Source of the DNA: Phycisphaeraceae bacterium
GTDB lineage: Bacteria > Planctomycetota > Phycisphaerae > Phycisphaerales > UBA1924
NCBI GenBank assembly: GCA_019636695.1
Contig: JAHBXD010000001.1
Coordinates: forward strand, 923,661-987,660
Length of the DNA: 64,000 nucleotides
Direction of reading: 5' to 3'
The notes beneath the pieces were generated by a model. The model had not been told where the DNA came from. It saw only the letters and a list, made by a program, of their open reading frames with translations, and made no database searches. This document shows, one piece after another, positions 7,483-17,400 of the stretch (its first letter is position 1; each line of letters opens with the position of its first letter). A program made the translations under genes and the position numbers.

Positions 7483-9936
7483 ATGGACGAATTTCCGCCC
7501 AACACCAGTGACCCCAAGCCCCCCTCCAACGAGCGCGATCTGATCGCCGCCGCCAGGGCCGCGGCAAAACCGCGCCCGCCTTCGACCACACCGGGATCAA
7601 CCCTCAATCTTCCCAGCCCGGACACCTTCCCGGGCTATCAGGTGCTCAAAGAGATTCATCGCGGTGGTCAGGGTGTGGTCTATCAGGCGATTCAGCAGGC
7701 GACCAAGCGCAAGGTCGCCATTAAAGTCATGCACGCGGGGCCGTTTGCTACAGCGAGCGACCGCCGCCGCATCGAACGCGAAGTGGAAATTCTCGCCCAA
7801 CTCGACCACCCGAATATCGTCGCGGTGCTCGATAGCGGCGAATCCGCAGGGTCGTTTTTCTACGTGATGGACTACATCTCGGGCAAGCCCCTGGACGAGT
7901 ATGTCCGTACAACAAACCTCTCCCAGCGTCAGGTTGTCGAACTGGTCGCCAAGATCGCTGACGCCGTCAACGCCGCACACCTGCGGGGCGTGGTGCATCG
8001 CGATCTCAAGCCTTCCAACATCCGCGTCGATGCCGGGGGCGAACCGCACGTGGTCGATTTCGGTCTGGCCAAGGTGACGACCGGTTCTTCACGCGGAGGC
8101 GACCACGGCGAACCGATGACCCTCACCGGGCAGTTCATCGGCTCTCTTCCGTGGGCAAGCCCCGAGCAGGCCGAAGGCTCGCCCGATCGCATCGACCTGC
8201 GCACCGATGTCTACTCCCTCGGCGTGGTGATGTTCCAGTTGCTTACGGGCCAGTTCCCCTACGAGGTTGTCGGCACGATGCGCGACATTCTCGACAACAT
8301 CTGTCACACGGAACCTCGCCGACCGAGCACCGTCCGCGCCAAAATCTCAGATGAAATCGAAACTATTGTCCTCAAATGCCTGAGCAAAGACCCGACCCGA
8401 CGCTACCAGACCGCCGGTGAACTCGCCCGCGATCTCAAACGCTTCCTCAGCGGCGAGCCGATCGAAGCCAAGCGCGACAGCGGCTGGTACGTCCTCACCA
8501 AGACCCTCAAACGATACAAAGGCGCCACCGCCGCCGGCGTCTTGATGCTCCTTTTGATCATCCTGTTCGGCGCCGTGATGGCGGCGATGTACCGCCGGGA
8601 GTCCGTTGCCCGCGAGCAGGCCGTTCAGGCGCAGATACAGCTCGATGACGCCAACACGCAGCTCGGCAGGGCCAACCGCGACCTCGCGCTGACCAATGAC
8701 AGACTTCAGGATGCCAACACAGACCTTGCGGCATCGAACAAGGAACTTGCCGCGGCTCTCGAACGTGCCGAACTTGCCGAGCGATCCGCTTCGGTCAAGG
8801 CAGCCCAGACAGGCCAGGTACGCGATTTAATCAAGCGCATCCTGATCGCTGGCGACCCGGCCCGCGCAGGCGGGCAAGACCCGCTCGTCAGCACCGTGCT
8901 CGATCGTGCGGCTCAGGATGTCGGCCGTCAGACGCTCGATCCCGAAGTGGAAGGCGAGATCCGACACACGCTCGGCCAGGCATTTTTCTCTATCGGCAAA
9001 TGGGCGCAGGCCGAGCGAGAACTGCGCCACGCCCTCCGCGCCTATGCGAAATCACGCGATATCGATCTTCGAGCTGCCGCTCGTGCCAAAATCGACCTCG
9101 CCATCGTGCTCAAAAACCTCGGTGCCCGCGAAGAGGCCGAAGCGATCTACCAGGAAGTCATCGACGAACGAACGCAATCCGCCGGAGTTGACGATGTCCT
9201 CCGCCGTACCGCCCTGGCCAATCTCGGGGCGCTCCTGCGAGAGAGCGGCCGCACCGATGAAGCCCTCGAACTGCTCCGCGAGGAATGGGAATACAGCCGC
9301 AGGCAGTTCGGCGTCTCCAGTGAACGAACCCTTCGCCTCAAGGGGCAATACGGTCGCGCCCTCTCCGCCGCGGGAAAGCATGAAGAAGCCGTCACGATCT
9401 GTTCGCAGGTCGTCACGGAAATGACCCTCGCTCTCGGTGCCGATCATGTCGACGTCGGGACGGCCCATGCCATGCTCGCCTCGGCATACAAGCAGGCCGG
9501 GCGACTTCCCGAGGCCGAATCGGCATACGCCGAAGCCCTGCGGGTTTTGCGCATCTCGCTCAAACCCGACAACCCGAGCCTCGTCTCCACACTCATGGAC
9601 TACGCCATTTCCATCCACGACCAGAAACGCTACGTAGAGGCCGAGCCGCTCATTCGCGAGGCCATACGGCTGGCTGCCGGCCAGCCTGGCGCCGGCGGCA
9701 TCTATGTCCTGCGATATCGGCTCACGCTCGGAACCAACCTCATGCGGCAGGATCGGCTCGAAGAAGCCGAGCATGAACTCCTCGAAGTTCACGACGCCAT
9801 CGCCGTGCATCCGCAGAGACAGGAAGACCTTATCCGCATCAGCCGCTTACGGATGGCCGAGGTATATGACAAACTCGGCCGGTCAGACGACGCCGCACGC
9901 TATCGCGACCCCGCTCCCCCCTCGCACGAAGACTAA
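7483..9936 (+). CDS. Transmembrane Ser/Thr protein kinase with coiled coil and TPR repeats
   Basis: The 817-residue protein has a Hanks-type kinase domain at about residues 45-325: glycine loop IHRGGQGVVY, VAIKV lysine, catalytic loop HRDLKPSN and DFGLAK, all intact. A single membrane helix (about 347-370, VLMLLLIILFGAVMAAMY) follows, then a Gln/Asp/Asn-rich coiled coil (about 375-440) and a long C-terminal array of TPR-like helices (about 460-805) that should lie outside the cytoplasm. The substrate is unknown, but the adjacent ECF sigma factor 93 bases upstream is the obvious candidate. No good Shine-Dalgarno is seen before ATG 7483. Confidence 0.93.
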   Translation: MDEFPPNTSDPKPPSNERDLIAAARAAAKPRPPSTTPGSTLNLPSPDTFPGYQVLKEIHRGGQGVVYQAIQQATKRKVAIKVMHAGPFATASDRRRIEREVEILAQLDHPNIVAVLDSGESAGSFFYVMDYISGKPLDEYVRTTNLSQRQVVELVAKIADAVNAAHLRGVVHRDLKPSNIRVDAGGEPHVVDFGLAKVTTGSSRGGDHGEPMTLTGQFIGSLPWASPEQAEGSPDRIDLRTDVYSLGVVMFQLLTGQFPYEVVGTMRDILDNICHTEPRRPSTVRAKISDEIETIVLKCLSKDPTRRYQTAGELARDLKRFLSGEPIEAKRDSGWYVLTKTLKRYKGATAAGVLMLLLIILFGAVMAAMYRRESVAREQAVQAQIQLDDANTQLGRANRDLALTNDRLQDANTDLAASNKELAAALERAELAERSASVKAAQTGQVRDLIKRILIAGDPARAGGQDPLVSTVLDRAAQDVGRQTLDPEVEGEIRHTLGQAFFSIGKWAQAERELRHALRAYAKSRDIDLRAAARAKIDLAIVLKNLGAREEAEAIYQEVIDERTQSAGVDDVLRRTALANLGALLRESGRTDEALELLREEWEYSRRQFGVSSERTLRLKGQYGRALSAAGKHEEAVTICSQVVTEMTLALGADHVDVGTAHAMLASAYKQAGRLPEAESAYAEALRVLRISLKPDNPSLVSTLMDYAISIHDQKRYVEAEPLIREAIRLAAGQPGAGGIYVLRYRLTLGTNLMRQDRLEEAEHELLEVHDAIAVHPQRQEDLIRISRLRMAEVYDKLGRSDDAARYRDPAPPSHED

Positions 9937-9947
9937 AAGCCTGCCGT

Positions 9948-10328
9948 TTATTCCGCATTTTCACATTGCAGGCTCCACGCCGCTCCTGCCGATTTTCTGA
10001 TTTCGATGCACATCCCCTGGGCTGCGCCACTCGGCCACAGGTGGGCCTTCACCCGATCGGGTTCTTCGCAGTTCACGCAACAGGCGCCTTCGGCAACTCG
10101 CCGCACTTCGCCTCGTTCGCGGCTGAGTGCACCCTCATAGTCAAGATATAGCGCTCGGTGCGATTCCGCGGGTGTGCAAAGGAACACCGACCCGGGCGCA
10201 AGCACGCTCTCGGGTGGAAGCCGAAACGCCAGCAGCCGATATTCCTCATTCGAAGCACGCTCAAGCAGCAGATCGAGATGATCCACGACACCGCCGATCA
10301 CATGCTCAAGCACAACAAACCGTTTCAT
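9948..10328 (-). CDS. Conserved hypothetical protein
   Basis: A soluble protein of about 126 residues without signal peptide or membrane helix. I do not recognise a named domain. The central segment HRALYLDYEGALSRERGEV reads like a structured core, with a Cys pair CCVNCEE downstream. It converges with the kinase gene, with only 11 bases between the stop codons. The start is taken as ATG 10326-10328 with AGG five bases upstream; a GTG two codons earlier is also possible. Confidence 0.65.
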   Translation of the reverse strand: MKRFVVLEHVIGGVVDHLDLLLERASNEEYRLLAFRLPPESVLAPGSVFLCTPAESHRALYLDYEGALSRERGEVRRVAEGACCVNCEEPDRVKAHLWPSGAAQGMCIEIRKSAGAAWSLQCENAE

Positions 10329-10534
10329 ACGCACCTGTCGGTCGAGTCGATGGCCGATCCTTGCACGCCGTCCGGCATATTCCCGGCAGCCGGTTCACTC
10401 CTGACAACGCTGGCCGGCCTGCGTCCTTTTGATCGCGTTGACAGGATCACGTTATGGATTCCCCAAAGGCATGATACGCTTTCCCAAGACGCTTCTTGAC
10501 CCATCGGCACCTCCGATCAAGGAGTTTCATCGCC

Positions 10535-11053
10535 ATGTCTCTCGACAGCCTCATGCAACGGATGGAGCGATTTCCCGCCGCACTTTCCGCTGCGGCCGCA
10601 ACCGTCTCGCTCGACGACGCCCGCTGGAAGCCTTCGAGCGGGGCATGGTCGATCCTCGAAATCTGTTGTCATCTTCTCGATGAAGAACGCGAAGATTTTC
10701 GCCCGCGCATTCGTTTCATTCTCGAAGAACACCCCGGCCCCTGGCCGCCGATCGACCCGCAAGGGTGGGCTGCCGAACGAGGTTACAACCAGGCTGATCT
10801 TCCTGACACCCTTCGCCGGTTTGCGCAAGAGCGGGAAGCAAGCCTCTCTTGGCTCCGCAGCCTTGGCCCAACCGACTGGTCATCGGCCTATCAACACCCC
10901 CGGTTCGGCCTCATTCGCGCAGGTGACCTGCTCGCCGCGTGGAGTGCCCACGATGCGCTCCATCTGCGTCAGATCGCCAAACGTCTGCATGAACTGGCCG
11001 GACGCGACGGCGAACCCTTCTCCACCATTTATGCCGGCGAGTGGGGGCCTTGA
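10535..11053 (+). CDS. DinB/YfiT-like metal-binding protein
   Basis: A 172-residue member of the DinB four-helix family, whose members bind a divalent metal through three histidines and include thiol-dependent transferases. Two expected His positions are visible: ILEICCHLLDEE in helix 2 (residue about 45) and SAHDALHLRQIAKR near residue 145, which supplies two further His. The segment SGAWSILEIC before the first His matches the family pattern (W-S...E...H). ATG 10535 is chosen over an earlier ATG because AAGGAG lies ten bases upstream. The substrate is unknown. Confidence 0.85.
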   Translation: MSLDSLMQRMERFPAALSAAAATVSLDDARWKPSSGAWSILEICCHLLDEEREDFRPRIRFILEEHPGPWPPIDPQGWAAERGYNQADLPDTLRRFAQEREASLSWLRSLGPTDWSSAYQHPRFGLIRAGDLLAAWSAHDALHLRQIAKRLHELAGRDGEPFSTIYAGEWGP

Positions 11054-11103
11054 CAAGGCAAACGGTCGCGCAATCACCCCGCGCTACTCCCGATCCTTGC
11101 GAA

Positions 11104-11541
11104 TCACGCGGGTGACGCAGCCAACGTCGCCGCGATGCGTTGAGCCATCGCGGCCAGTTCCTCGCTCGAAGGCTTCGTCACGGGCCACGTGATCCCGAGA
11201 CCCGATCCCGGTCCAGAGGGCGCAACCTTGGGAATCACGTGAAAATGCACATGAAAAACCGCTTGGTGCGCTCCGACTCCGTTGTTCTGCAGCACGTTGT
11301 ACGCCGTAGCACCGGTCGCCTGCATCACAGCCCGGCAGATCCGCGGCAGCACACGCCCGATGGCCGCCGCCGAGTCATCCGAAAGTTCAGCGAGCGTGGC
11401 CCTGGCTTCCTTCGGGATGACCAGCGTGTGCCCGGGTGCGATCGGGTTGATGTCCATGAACGCCAGCACCAGCGCATCTTCATATACCCGATGACAAGGG
11501 ATCTCGCCCCTCAGAATTTTTGAAAAAATCGTCTCGCTCAT
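11104..11541 (-). CDS. HIT family nucleotide hydrolase/transferase
   Basis: A protein of 145 residues with the histidine triad motif HVHFHVIP near residue 100 and the N-terminal pattern IFSKILRGEIPCHRVYED, characteristic of the HINT branch. These enzymes hydrolyse AMP-linked phosphoramidates or related dinucleotide substrates through the central His. Length and motif order are normal. The ATG at 11539-11541 directly abuts the stop codon of a degenerate upstream reading frame (TAAATG). Confidence 0.93.
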   Translation of the reverse strand: MSETIFSKILRGEIPCHRVYEDALVLAFMDINPIAPGHTLVIPKEARATLAELSDDSAAAIGRVLPRICRAVMQATGATAYNVLQNNGVGAHQAVFHVHFHVIPKVAPSGPGSGLGITWPVTKPSSEELAAMAQRIAATLAASPA

Positions 11542-11805
11542 TTACCGAGTGTACTCCGCCCACTCACCCCGTCGAATGGGCTTGTTCGGCTCGGTACACC
11601 AAACGCGGGCAACCGGATGGCGGTCGCCGAAATCGGACACATCGCTTCCCAGCCCGAGCGTGAAGGCCCGCAGTTCCTCCCACAGGTCGCGCAGCGGCTG
11701 GTCCATCTCGGCGATCGCCTGCGCGATGGGCTTGTCGCCGGTCGTCTGGCCGCCTTGGCCTGCCCAGGTTCCTCGTCGGCGCCAGATACGACAAGCTCGC
11801 CACAA
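11542..11805 (-). pseudogene. Short reading frame with a possible DUF5655-like remnant
   Basis: An 87-codon open frame ends one base before the HIT start. Residues about 25-60 (MDQPLRDLWEELRAFTLGLG and following) faintly resemble the DUF5655 domain found beside predicted transport or modification proteins, but the rest does not continue the family. It overlaps, antisense, a clear transposase remnant. I regard it as a fragment left by insertion and deletion events; it may be no gene at all. Confidence 0.25.
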
Positions 11806-11888
11806 GCTTTATGGCGCTCATCAACCTCGCCATCATCCAGCGATACCTCAGGATCATCGCACCGGATGATCCGTCCGACAGAACCTAG
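11769..11888 (+). pseudogene. C-terminal remnant of an IS5-type DDE transposase
   Basis: Forty codons in the plus frame read FLVGARYDKLATSFMALINL, then AIIQRYLRIIAP and a stop at 11886-11888. The pattern RYDKLATxFxALxxLAxI is the usual last helix of IS5-family transposases. No upstream catalytic domain, start codon or inverted repeats are visible, so this is a scar of a lost insertion sequence. Its TAG stop overlaps the complementary TAG stop of the PPK2 gene (11885-11887). Confidence 0.55.
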
Positions 11889-12766
11889 GCCCCCGGTTCG
11901 AGCAGACGGCGGGCTTTGCGGAGTTCCTGGCGATGCTGTTCGGTGGGTTCGGGGTAGTGCATCTTGAGCGTTTTGAGTGTTTCGATAATGGCGTGGGAGA
12001 TGATGAGCCGGGCATTGCGTTTGTCGTCGGCGGGGATGACGTACCAGGGGGCGCTGAGCGTGCTGGTGAGGCCGAGGCACTGGGCGTAGGCCTCCTGGAA
12101 GCGAGGCCAGAGCGAGCGGGATTCAATGTCGTCGAGAGTGAGCTTCCAGTTGCGGTCGGGTTCGTCGATGCGGGCGAGCAGGCGTTTCCGCTGTTCTTCG
12201 CTGGAAAGATGCAGAAAGAACTTGACGATGCGCGTGCCGTTGCGATGGAGGTAATCTTCGAGGTTGACGATATCGCGGCAGCGTTCGCTCCAGATCGTCC
12301 GGGGATTGATGCACTCGGGGGGGATGCGCTGCGCGGCGAAGACTTCGGGCCTGACGCGGACAATGAGCACTTCTTCGTAGTACGAGCGGTTGAAGATGCC
12401 GATGCGGCCGCGTTCGGGCAGGCACTTGTTGGTGCGCCAAAGGAAGTCGTGGTCGAGGTCTTCTCGGCTGGGTTGTTTGAAGCTGTAGACCTGGCACCCT
12501 TGCGGGTTGACGCCGCTCATGACATGCTTGATGGCGCCGTCCTTGCCGGCGGCGTCCATGCCTTGAAAGATCAGGAGCAGGGCGTAGCGGTCGTGGGCGT
12601 AGAGCACACTCTGGAGGGCACTGAGTTCGGTGCGGTAGTCGTCGAGCATGGCGGAGTAGGCGGGCTTCGAGTCGTAAAGCGGCGAAACAGCGGTCGGCCG
12701 TTTTGTAAGGTCGACGGTTTCGCCCGGGTGAATGCGGTAATCGTCCAGGCGGCACCGGATGTTCAT
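11885..12766 (-). CDS. ppk2: Polyphosphate kinase 2 family (PPK2) protein
   Basis: PPK2 enzymes transfer phosphate between polyphosphate and nucleotides. The 293-residue single-domain form is present with the Walker A motif GMDAAGKDG (about residue 70), the lid segment GIFNRSYYEEVLIVRVRP, and the C-terminal stretch PWYVIPADDKRNARLIIS, all typical of single-domain PPK2. Which nucleotide is used cannot be decided. ATG 12764-12766 has AAAGGAG seven bases upstream. It lies 29 bases downstream of a Na/Pi symporter on the same strand, so phosphate import and polyphosphate use are probably coexpressed. The 3' end abuts a transposase scar. Confidence 0.92.
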   Translation of the reverse strand: MNIRCRLDDYRIHPGETVDLTKRPTAVSPLYDSKPAYSAMLDDYRTELSALQSVLYAHDRYALLLIFQGMDAAGKDGAIKHVMSGVNPQGCQVYSFKQPSREDLDHDFLWRTNKCLPERGRIGIFNRSYYEEVLIVRVRPEVFAAQRIPPECINPRTIWSERCRDIVNLEDYLHRNGTRIVKFFLHLSSEEQRKRLLARIDEPDRNWKLTLDDIESRSLWPRFQEAYAQCLGLTSTLSAPWYVIPADDKRNARLIISHAIIETLKTLKMHYPEPTEQHRQELRKARRLLEPGA

Positions 12767-12795
12767 CGGCTGGCTCCTTTGCCGGAAGGTGCAGA

Positions 12796-14415
12796 TCAGT
12801 CGTCGGGGTGCGCCGGCGGGCTGTCGTTTTCGGGGCGGGGGTGGTCGTCTTCACCGAGATAACGGCTGATGCGCCAGGCATGGTAACTCATGCGATCGAG
12901 CCATCGCATGGCATCGAGCATCTGGAGTGTCTGCTCGGGCGAAGTGGTGCGGGCGGCCGATTCGGCGAGCAGGCGGCTGCGATCATCGCGGCGAAGGGCG
13001 GCCAGATCGGCTGAGGCTTTCTCGATGCGGGAGAGCCAGTCGTCGGGGGCTTCGTTCCGCAGGCTCGCTTCGGCGAGAGCGAGCACGAGCCGGCAGAGTT
13101 CGAGCGCGGGATTGAGCCTCGGCATGAAGAGCACTTTGTGCGTGCCTGATGGGGGGGCAAGGCGCGAGTGGAGACGCAAGAGATGATCGAGGGCGTGCAT
13201 GAGGGCGATGCGCCGTTGCGAGAGGGCGACATCGTCGGAAAGGGGAGGAACCTGGTCGAGAAAGTCACGAATTCCGGCGAGGGCTTCAGAGAGGGCAGCT
13301 TGGCGCTCGGGCGATGAAGGCACGGGGGGATCGGCAGCGGCCCCGCGGATCGCCGCGATGCACTCGGCCCCGGTTTCGCAGAGCGCGCGTCGGGCGGCTT
13401 CGAGGGCGACGGGAGGAGATCGCAGCACGGAGCGGTCGAGGTGCCGAGTGAGGAGGGGGCCGCGGTCGGGGAGGATGCGCTCGATCAGGCGTGCAAAGGG
13501 GGCGACGAGCGGCAGAAAAACGGCGACGCCGACGGCGATGAAGATGGTGTGAAAGGCGGCCAGGCTCATGGCGCCGGGTTCGAGGGCCATGTGCTTCTGG
13601 GCGCTCCGGATGATGCCGAGGAGCAAGGGCAGAAGGGCGATGGCGATCAGGCCGGTCGCGAGGTTGAAAATGACGTGTGCGAGCGCGGTGCGTTTGGCCG
13701 GCACGGTGGCGCCGATGGCGGCAAGCGCGCCGGTGACGGTGGTGCCGACGGCCGCTCCGATGACCAACGACGCCGCGAGATCGAAGGAAATGGTACGGGT
13801 GTGCAGGGCCGTGAGCGTGGTTGCGACGGCAGCGCTCGATGATTGCATGATGACGGTCATGAAGATGCCGAGCAGCATGGCGAGCAGGTGCCCGACGAAG
13901 GCGCCATCGGGAAGCATGGAGAGATCGACGTGTTCCGAGAGGCTGTGCATGGCATCCTGCAGGGTCTGGATGCCGACGAAGATCAACCCGAATCCGGCGA
14001 CGGCGAGGCCGAGGGATCGCCAGCGTCCTTTCGCCAGGAGTTTGATGAAAGCGCCGAGGCCGATCATCGGGAGGGCATAGAAGCCGACGTTGACCTTGAG
14101 GCCGAGGACCGAGACGATCCATCCTGTGCCGGTGGTGCCGAGGCTCGCACCCATGACGACGCCGATCGCGTGTGGAAAGCTCAGGAGTCCGGCGCTGACG
14201 AAGCCGATCACCGTGACTGTGGTGGCGCTGGATGACTGCACGAGCACGGTGGCCAGCGCGCCCGAACCGAAGGCCTTGAGCGGTGTTCCGGTGAAGCGGA
14301 TCAGCGCGCTGCGGAGCGCTTCGCCGGCGAAGGCCCGAAGGCCGTCGGTGAGCAGCATCATGCCGAGCAGGAACAGCCCGATGCCGCCGAAGAGCTGGAA
14401 GAAGAGCACGACCAT
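12796..14415 (-). CDS. Na+/phosphate symporter family protein with PhoU-like tail
   Basis: An inner-membrane transporter of 539 residues. The N-terminal two thirds have two inverted repeats with the signatures QSSSATTVTVIG (about residue 60) and QSSSAAVATTLT (about 190), which form the sodium and phosphate site in this family. The last about 200 residues are helical and soluble and resemble the PhoU-like domain of bacterial NptA/YjbB-type members. The ATG at 14413-14415 is the only good start. The downstream PPK2 gene, on the same strand at short distance, supports a role in phosphate homeostasis. Confidence 0.92.
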   Translation of the reverse strand: MVVLFFQLFGGIGLFLLGMMLLTDGLRAFAGEALRSALIRFTGTPLKAFGSGALATVLVQSSSATTVTVIGFVSAGLLSFPHAIGVVMGASLGTTGTGWIVSVLGLKVNVGFYALPMIGLGAFIKLLAKGRWRSLGLAVAGFGLIFVGIQTLQDAMHSLSEHVDLSMLPDGAFVGHLLAMLLGIFMTVIMQSSSAAVATTLTALHTRTISFDLAASLVIGAAVGTTVTGALAAIGATVPAKRTALAHVIFNLATGLIAIALLPLLLGIIRSAQKHMALEPGAMSLAAFHTIFIAVGVAVFLPLVAPFARLIERILPDRGPLLTRHLDRSVLRSPPVALEAARRALCETGAECIAAIRGAAADPPVPSSPERQAALSEALAGIRDFLDQVPPLSDDVALSQRRIALMHALDHLLRLHSRLAPPSGTHKVLFMPRLNPALELCRLVLALAEASLRNEAPDDWLSRIEKASADLAALRRDDRSRLLAESAARTTSPEQTLQMLDAMRWLDRMSYHAWRISRYLGEDDHPRPENDSPPAHPDD

Positions 14416-14493
14416 AGCGCCTGGTCAACGATACGGCCCGTGAGGGGTGAAGTCCCGCGTCGATCGGTGCGAGCAAGCGCGAGGATGGCGTAC

Positions 14494-17400
14494 TCAGCCG
14501 GGGCGCGCCGGGGAGTACGGATCATCGGTCGGGTGCATCGGGGCGTGCTCGTGAAGGGTTTCGATGACCGCGAATTCGCGTTCGGGCAGACGTTCACCGC
14601 GCCAGGCGTAATAGGCGATCGCGCGAATGTCATGACCGATGAGCAGGAGCGCGGGGAGCAGAAGCAGAATGATGAAGGTGGCCGACATGAGGCCGAAACT
14701 GATCGTGATCGCCATGGGGATGAGGAACCGGGCCTGGAAGCTCTGCTCCATCATCAGCGGTGAAAGCCCACCGATGGTGGTGATGGTGGTCAGCAGGATG
14801 GCGCGGAGGCGCTGTCGCCCGGTTTCGAGCGCGGCTTCGGTGACGGTTGCACCGAGTCGACGCTTTTTCATATAGAACTCGGAGAAGACGATCGCATCGT
14901 TGACGACCACACCTGAAAGGGCGACAAAGCCGATCAGCGACAGGATCGTCATATCAAAGCCCAGGAGGAGGTGGCCCCACACCATGCCGACCACGGCGAA
15001 GGGCACCGCGCAGAGGATCACCGCCGGCATCATGTAGCTGCGGAAGAGCCAGGCAAGGCAGACATAAATCATGGTGACTGCGGCGAGCATGCCCAGCGGG
15101 AGCGAAGACAGGCTGTCGCGAACCTGCTCCTGCCTGCCGCGGGGGGTGATGAAGATGCCGGGGTTATCGCGCAGAAGGGTGCGGATCGTCTGGGCAAGTT
15201 CGGTGGCGACGGCCTCGGGACTGACGACCTGCTTATCGACCTCGGCGGTGATGGTGACGGCTCGGCGGCGATCGACCCTGCGAACGGTGGCGTAGCTTTC
15301 GGCTTCGTAGACCTCGGCGACTTCGGCCAGGGGCACAGCGACGCCGGTAGGCGTAAAGACGTGCATGTTTTCGATAGCGGAGAGGCTGCGCCGCGAGGGT
15401 TCAATGAGGCGAACGCGGACATCGACATCTTCACCTGGAATGGCGAAGGTATGGGCTTCGATGCCGAGCACGGCCGCGCGGATCTGCATGGCGAGGTTCT
15501 GCGTGGTGAACCCGAGTTCGCGGGCGCCGGGGAGAAGTTCGATGCGCAGTTCGCGCTGCCCGCGATCAGCATCGTCGGCGACGTCGTAGACGCCCTCGAA
15601 GGCGGCCATGGCGGTTTTCAGTTTCTCGACGACGGCGATGATTCGGGCGGGGTCGTCGCCGCTGACGGTGAGCGATAGGGGCGGGCCTTCCGGGCCGCCC
15701 TGCAGGGCGTCAAGACGAAGGCTCTTGATGCCGGTGAGGTCTCCGGCGGCCTGCCGGATGGCGACGATGAGTTCATCGCTCGTGCGGTCGCGCATTTCGG
15801 CGGGAGTGAGTTCGATATACATCTGCGCGACGTGGGCCTGGGAAAGCTGTTCGGTGCCGTCGGAGTTGTTCTGCGCCCCGACGACGGCAAGGGCCGTGGT
15901 GACCTCGGGCTGGGCGAGCGCGGCGGCTTCGAGGCGGCGGAGGATGCGATCGGTTTCTTCCATCGGTGTGCCCACGGGCATGCGCAGGTTTCCGATGAGG
16001 GTTTCGCTGTCGTTGGTGCCGAGAAAATCGAACTTGGGGCGGCCCGATGCGGCCATGCCGACAGAAACAATGAAAATGCCGAGGGCGATCGCCAGCGTGA
16101 CATAGCGGTAGCGGAGGGCAGGTTTGAGGAGGCGCAGGTACTTGGGGGCAAGCCACCCCTGGATGACCCGTTGCTGTGTTCGATGCATCGCGTGTTCGAA
16201 CCGGCGCAGGCGTGAGACGCGGCCATGTCGTGTCGGCGCGTTTTCCGCGCCCTTGAGCGAGTGGGCCATGTGGCTCGGGAGAATGAAGAGTGCTTCGATG
16301 AGCGAAACACCCAGCGCCACGGCCACGACCATGGGCAGCGCGGCCAGCAGATCGCCCATGCGGCCGCGGATGAGCAGCAGCGCGCCGAACGCGATGATGG
16401 TGGTCACGACTGTGGCGACGACGGGCCAACCGACTTCCTGAGTGCCGTTGACAGCGGCGCTGAGGGCCGGTTCGCCGGCTTCGTGCCGGGCGAGGATGTT
16501 TTCGGCGACGACGATGGCGTCATCGACCAGGATGCCGATGACGATGATGAGGCCGAACATCGTCAGCAGGTTGAGGGTGATGCCTGTCAAGTTCATCGTC
16601 GCGAGTGTGCCAAGCAGGGCGACGATGAGGCCGGCCGTGACCCAGAGCGCTACGCGCAGGTTCAGAAACAGCAGCAGCATGATGAAAACGAGCACGCCGC
16701 CCTGGAGCGCATTCCGGGTGAGCAGATCAAGACGTCCGGAGATGAAGCGCGAGAGATCGGTGTGCAGGGCGATCCGGCCGCCCGCGCCGCCCGGGGGCGC
16801 CCCAGAGCGCAGCAGGCCGAGTTGATACGCCGCCATGCGGTCGTTCTGGGGGGGGGCTCCGCCGGAGAGCATCGACCCGAGGCGTTCGCGCCAGGTGAGC
16901 GGAAGCGGCTCGCCCATGCGTCCGGCGGCGTAGGCGCGAACCATTGCCGCGATCAGCAGGGCATCCTGCTTGCCAACCTTGAAGACGGTGAGCGAGACGG
17001 TGGGTTTGCCGTTAAGGCGGGTGCGGATGTCGCTGTCTTCAAAGGCGAGGCGTACATCAGCGATTTCTTCGAGGCGAAGGACATCCCCGGTCGGGGTTTC
17101 GCCGGGGCGAGGAGCCTCGCCGCGGAGGTTAATCTGACGGACGGCGGCAGCGCGTTCTTCGATCGGGAGGGTGCGTACGGAGATGTTGGCGGTGGGGGTT
17201 TTGACCGCCCCGCCGGGGATATCGGCCATGGCGACGCGGACGGCCTCGACAACGGCGGTGAGGCTCAGCCCATGTTCGAGGAGGGCGGTCGGGTCAACTT
17301 CCACACTGATTTCATCTCGACGCGCTCCGCTGATTGCGATGGAACCCATGCCGGGAAGCGAGCGGAGATCATCGCGGATGCGCCGGGCTTCTTCCTTGGC

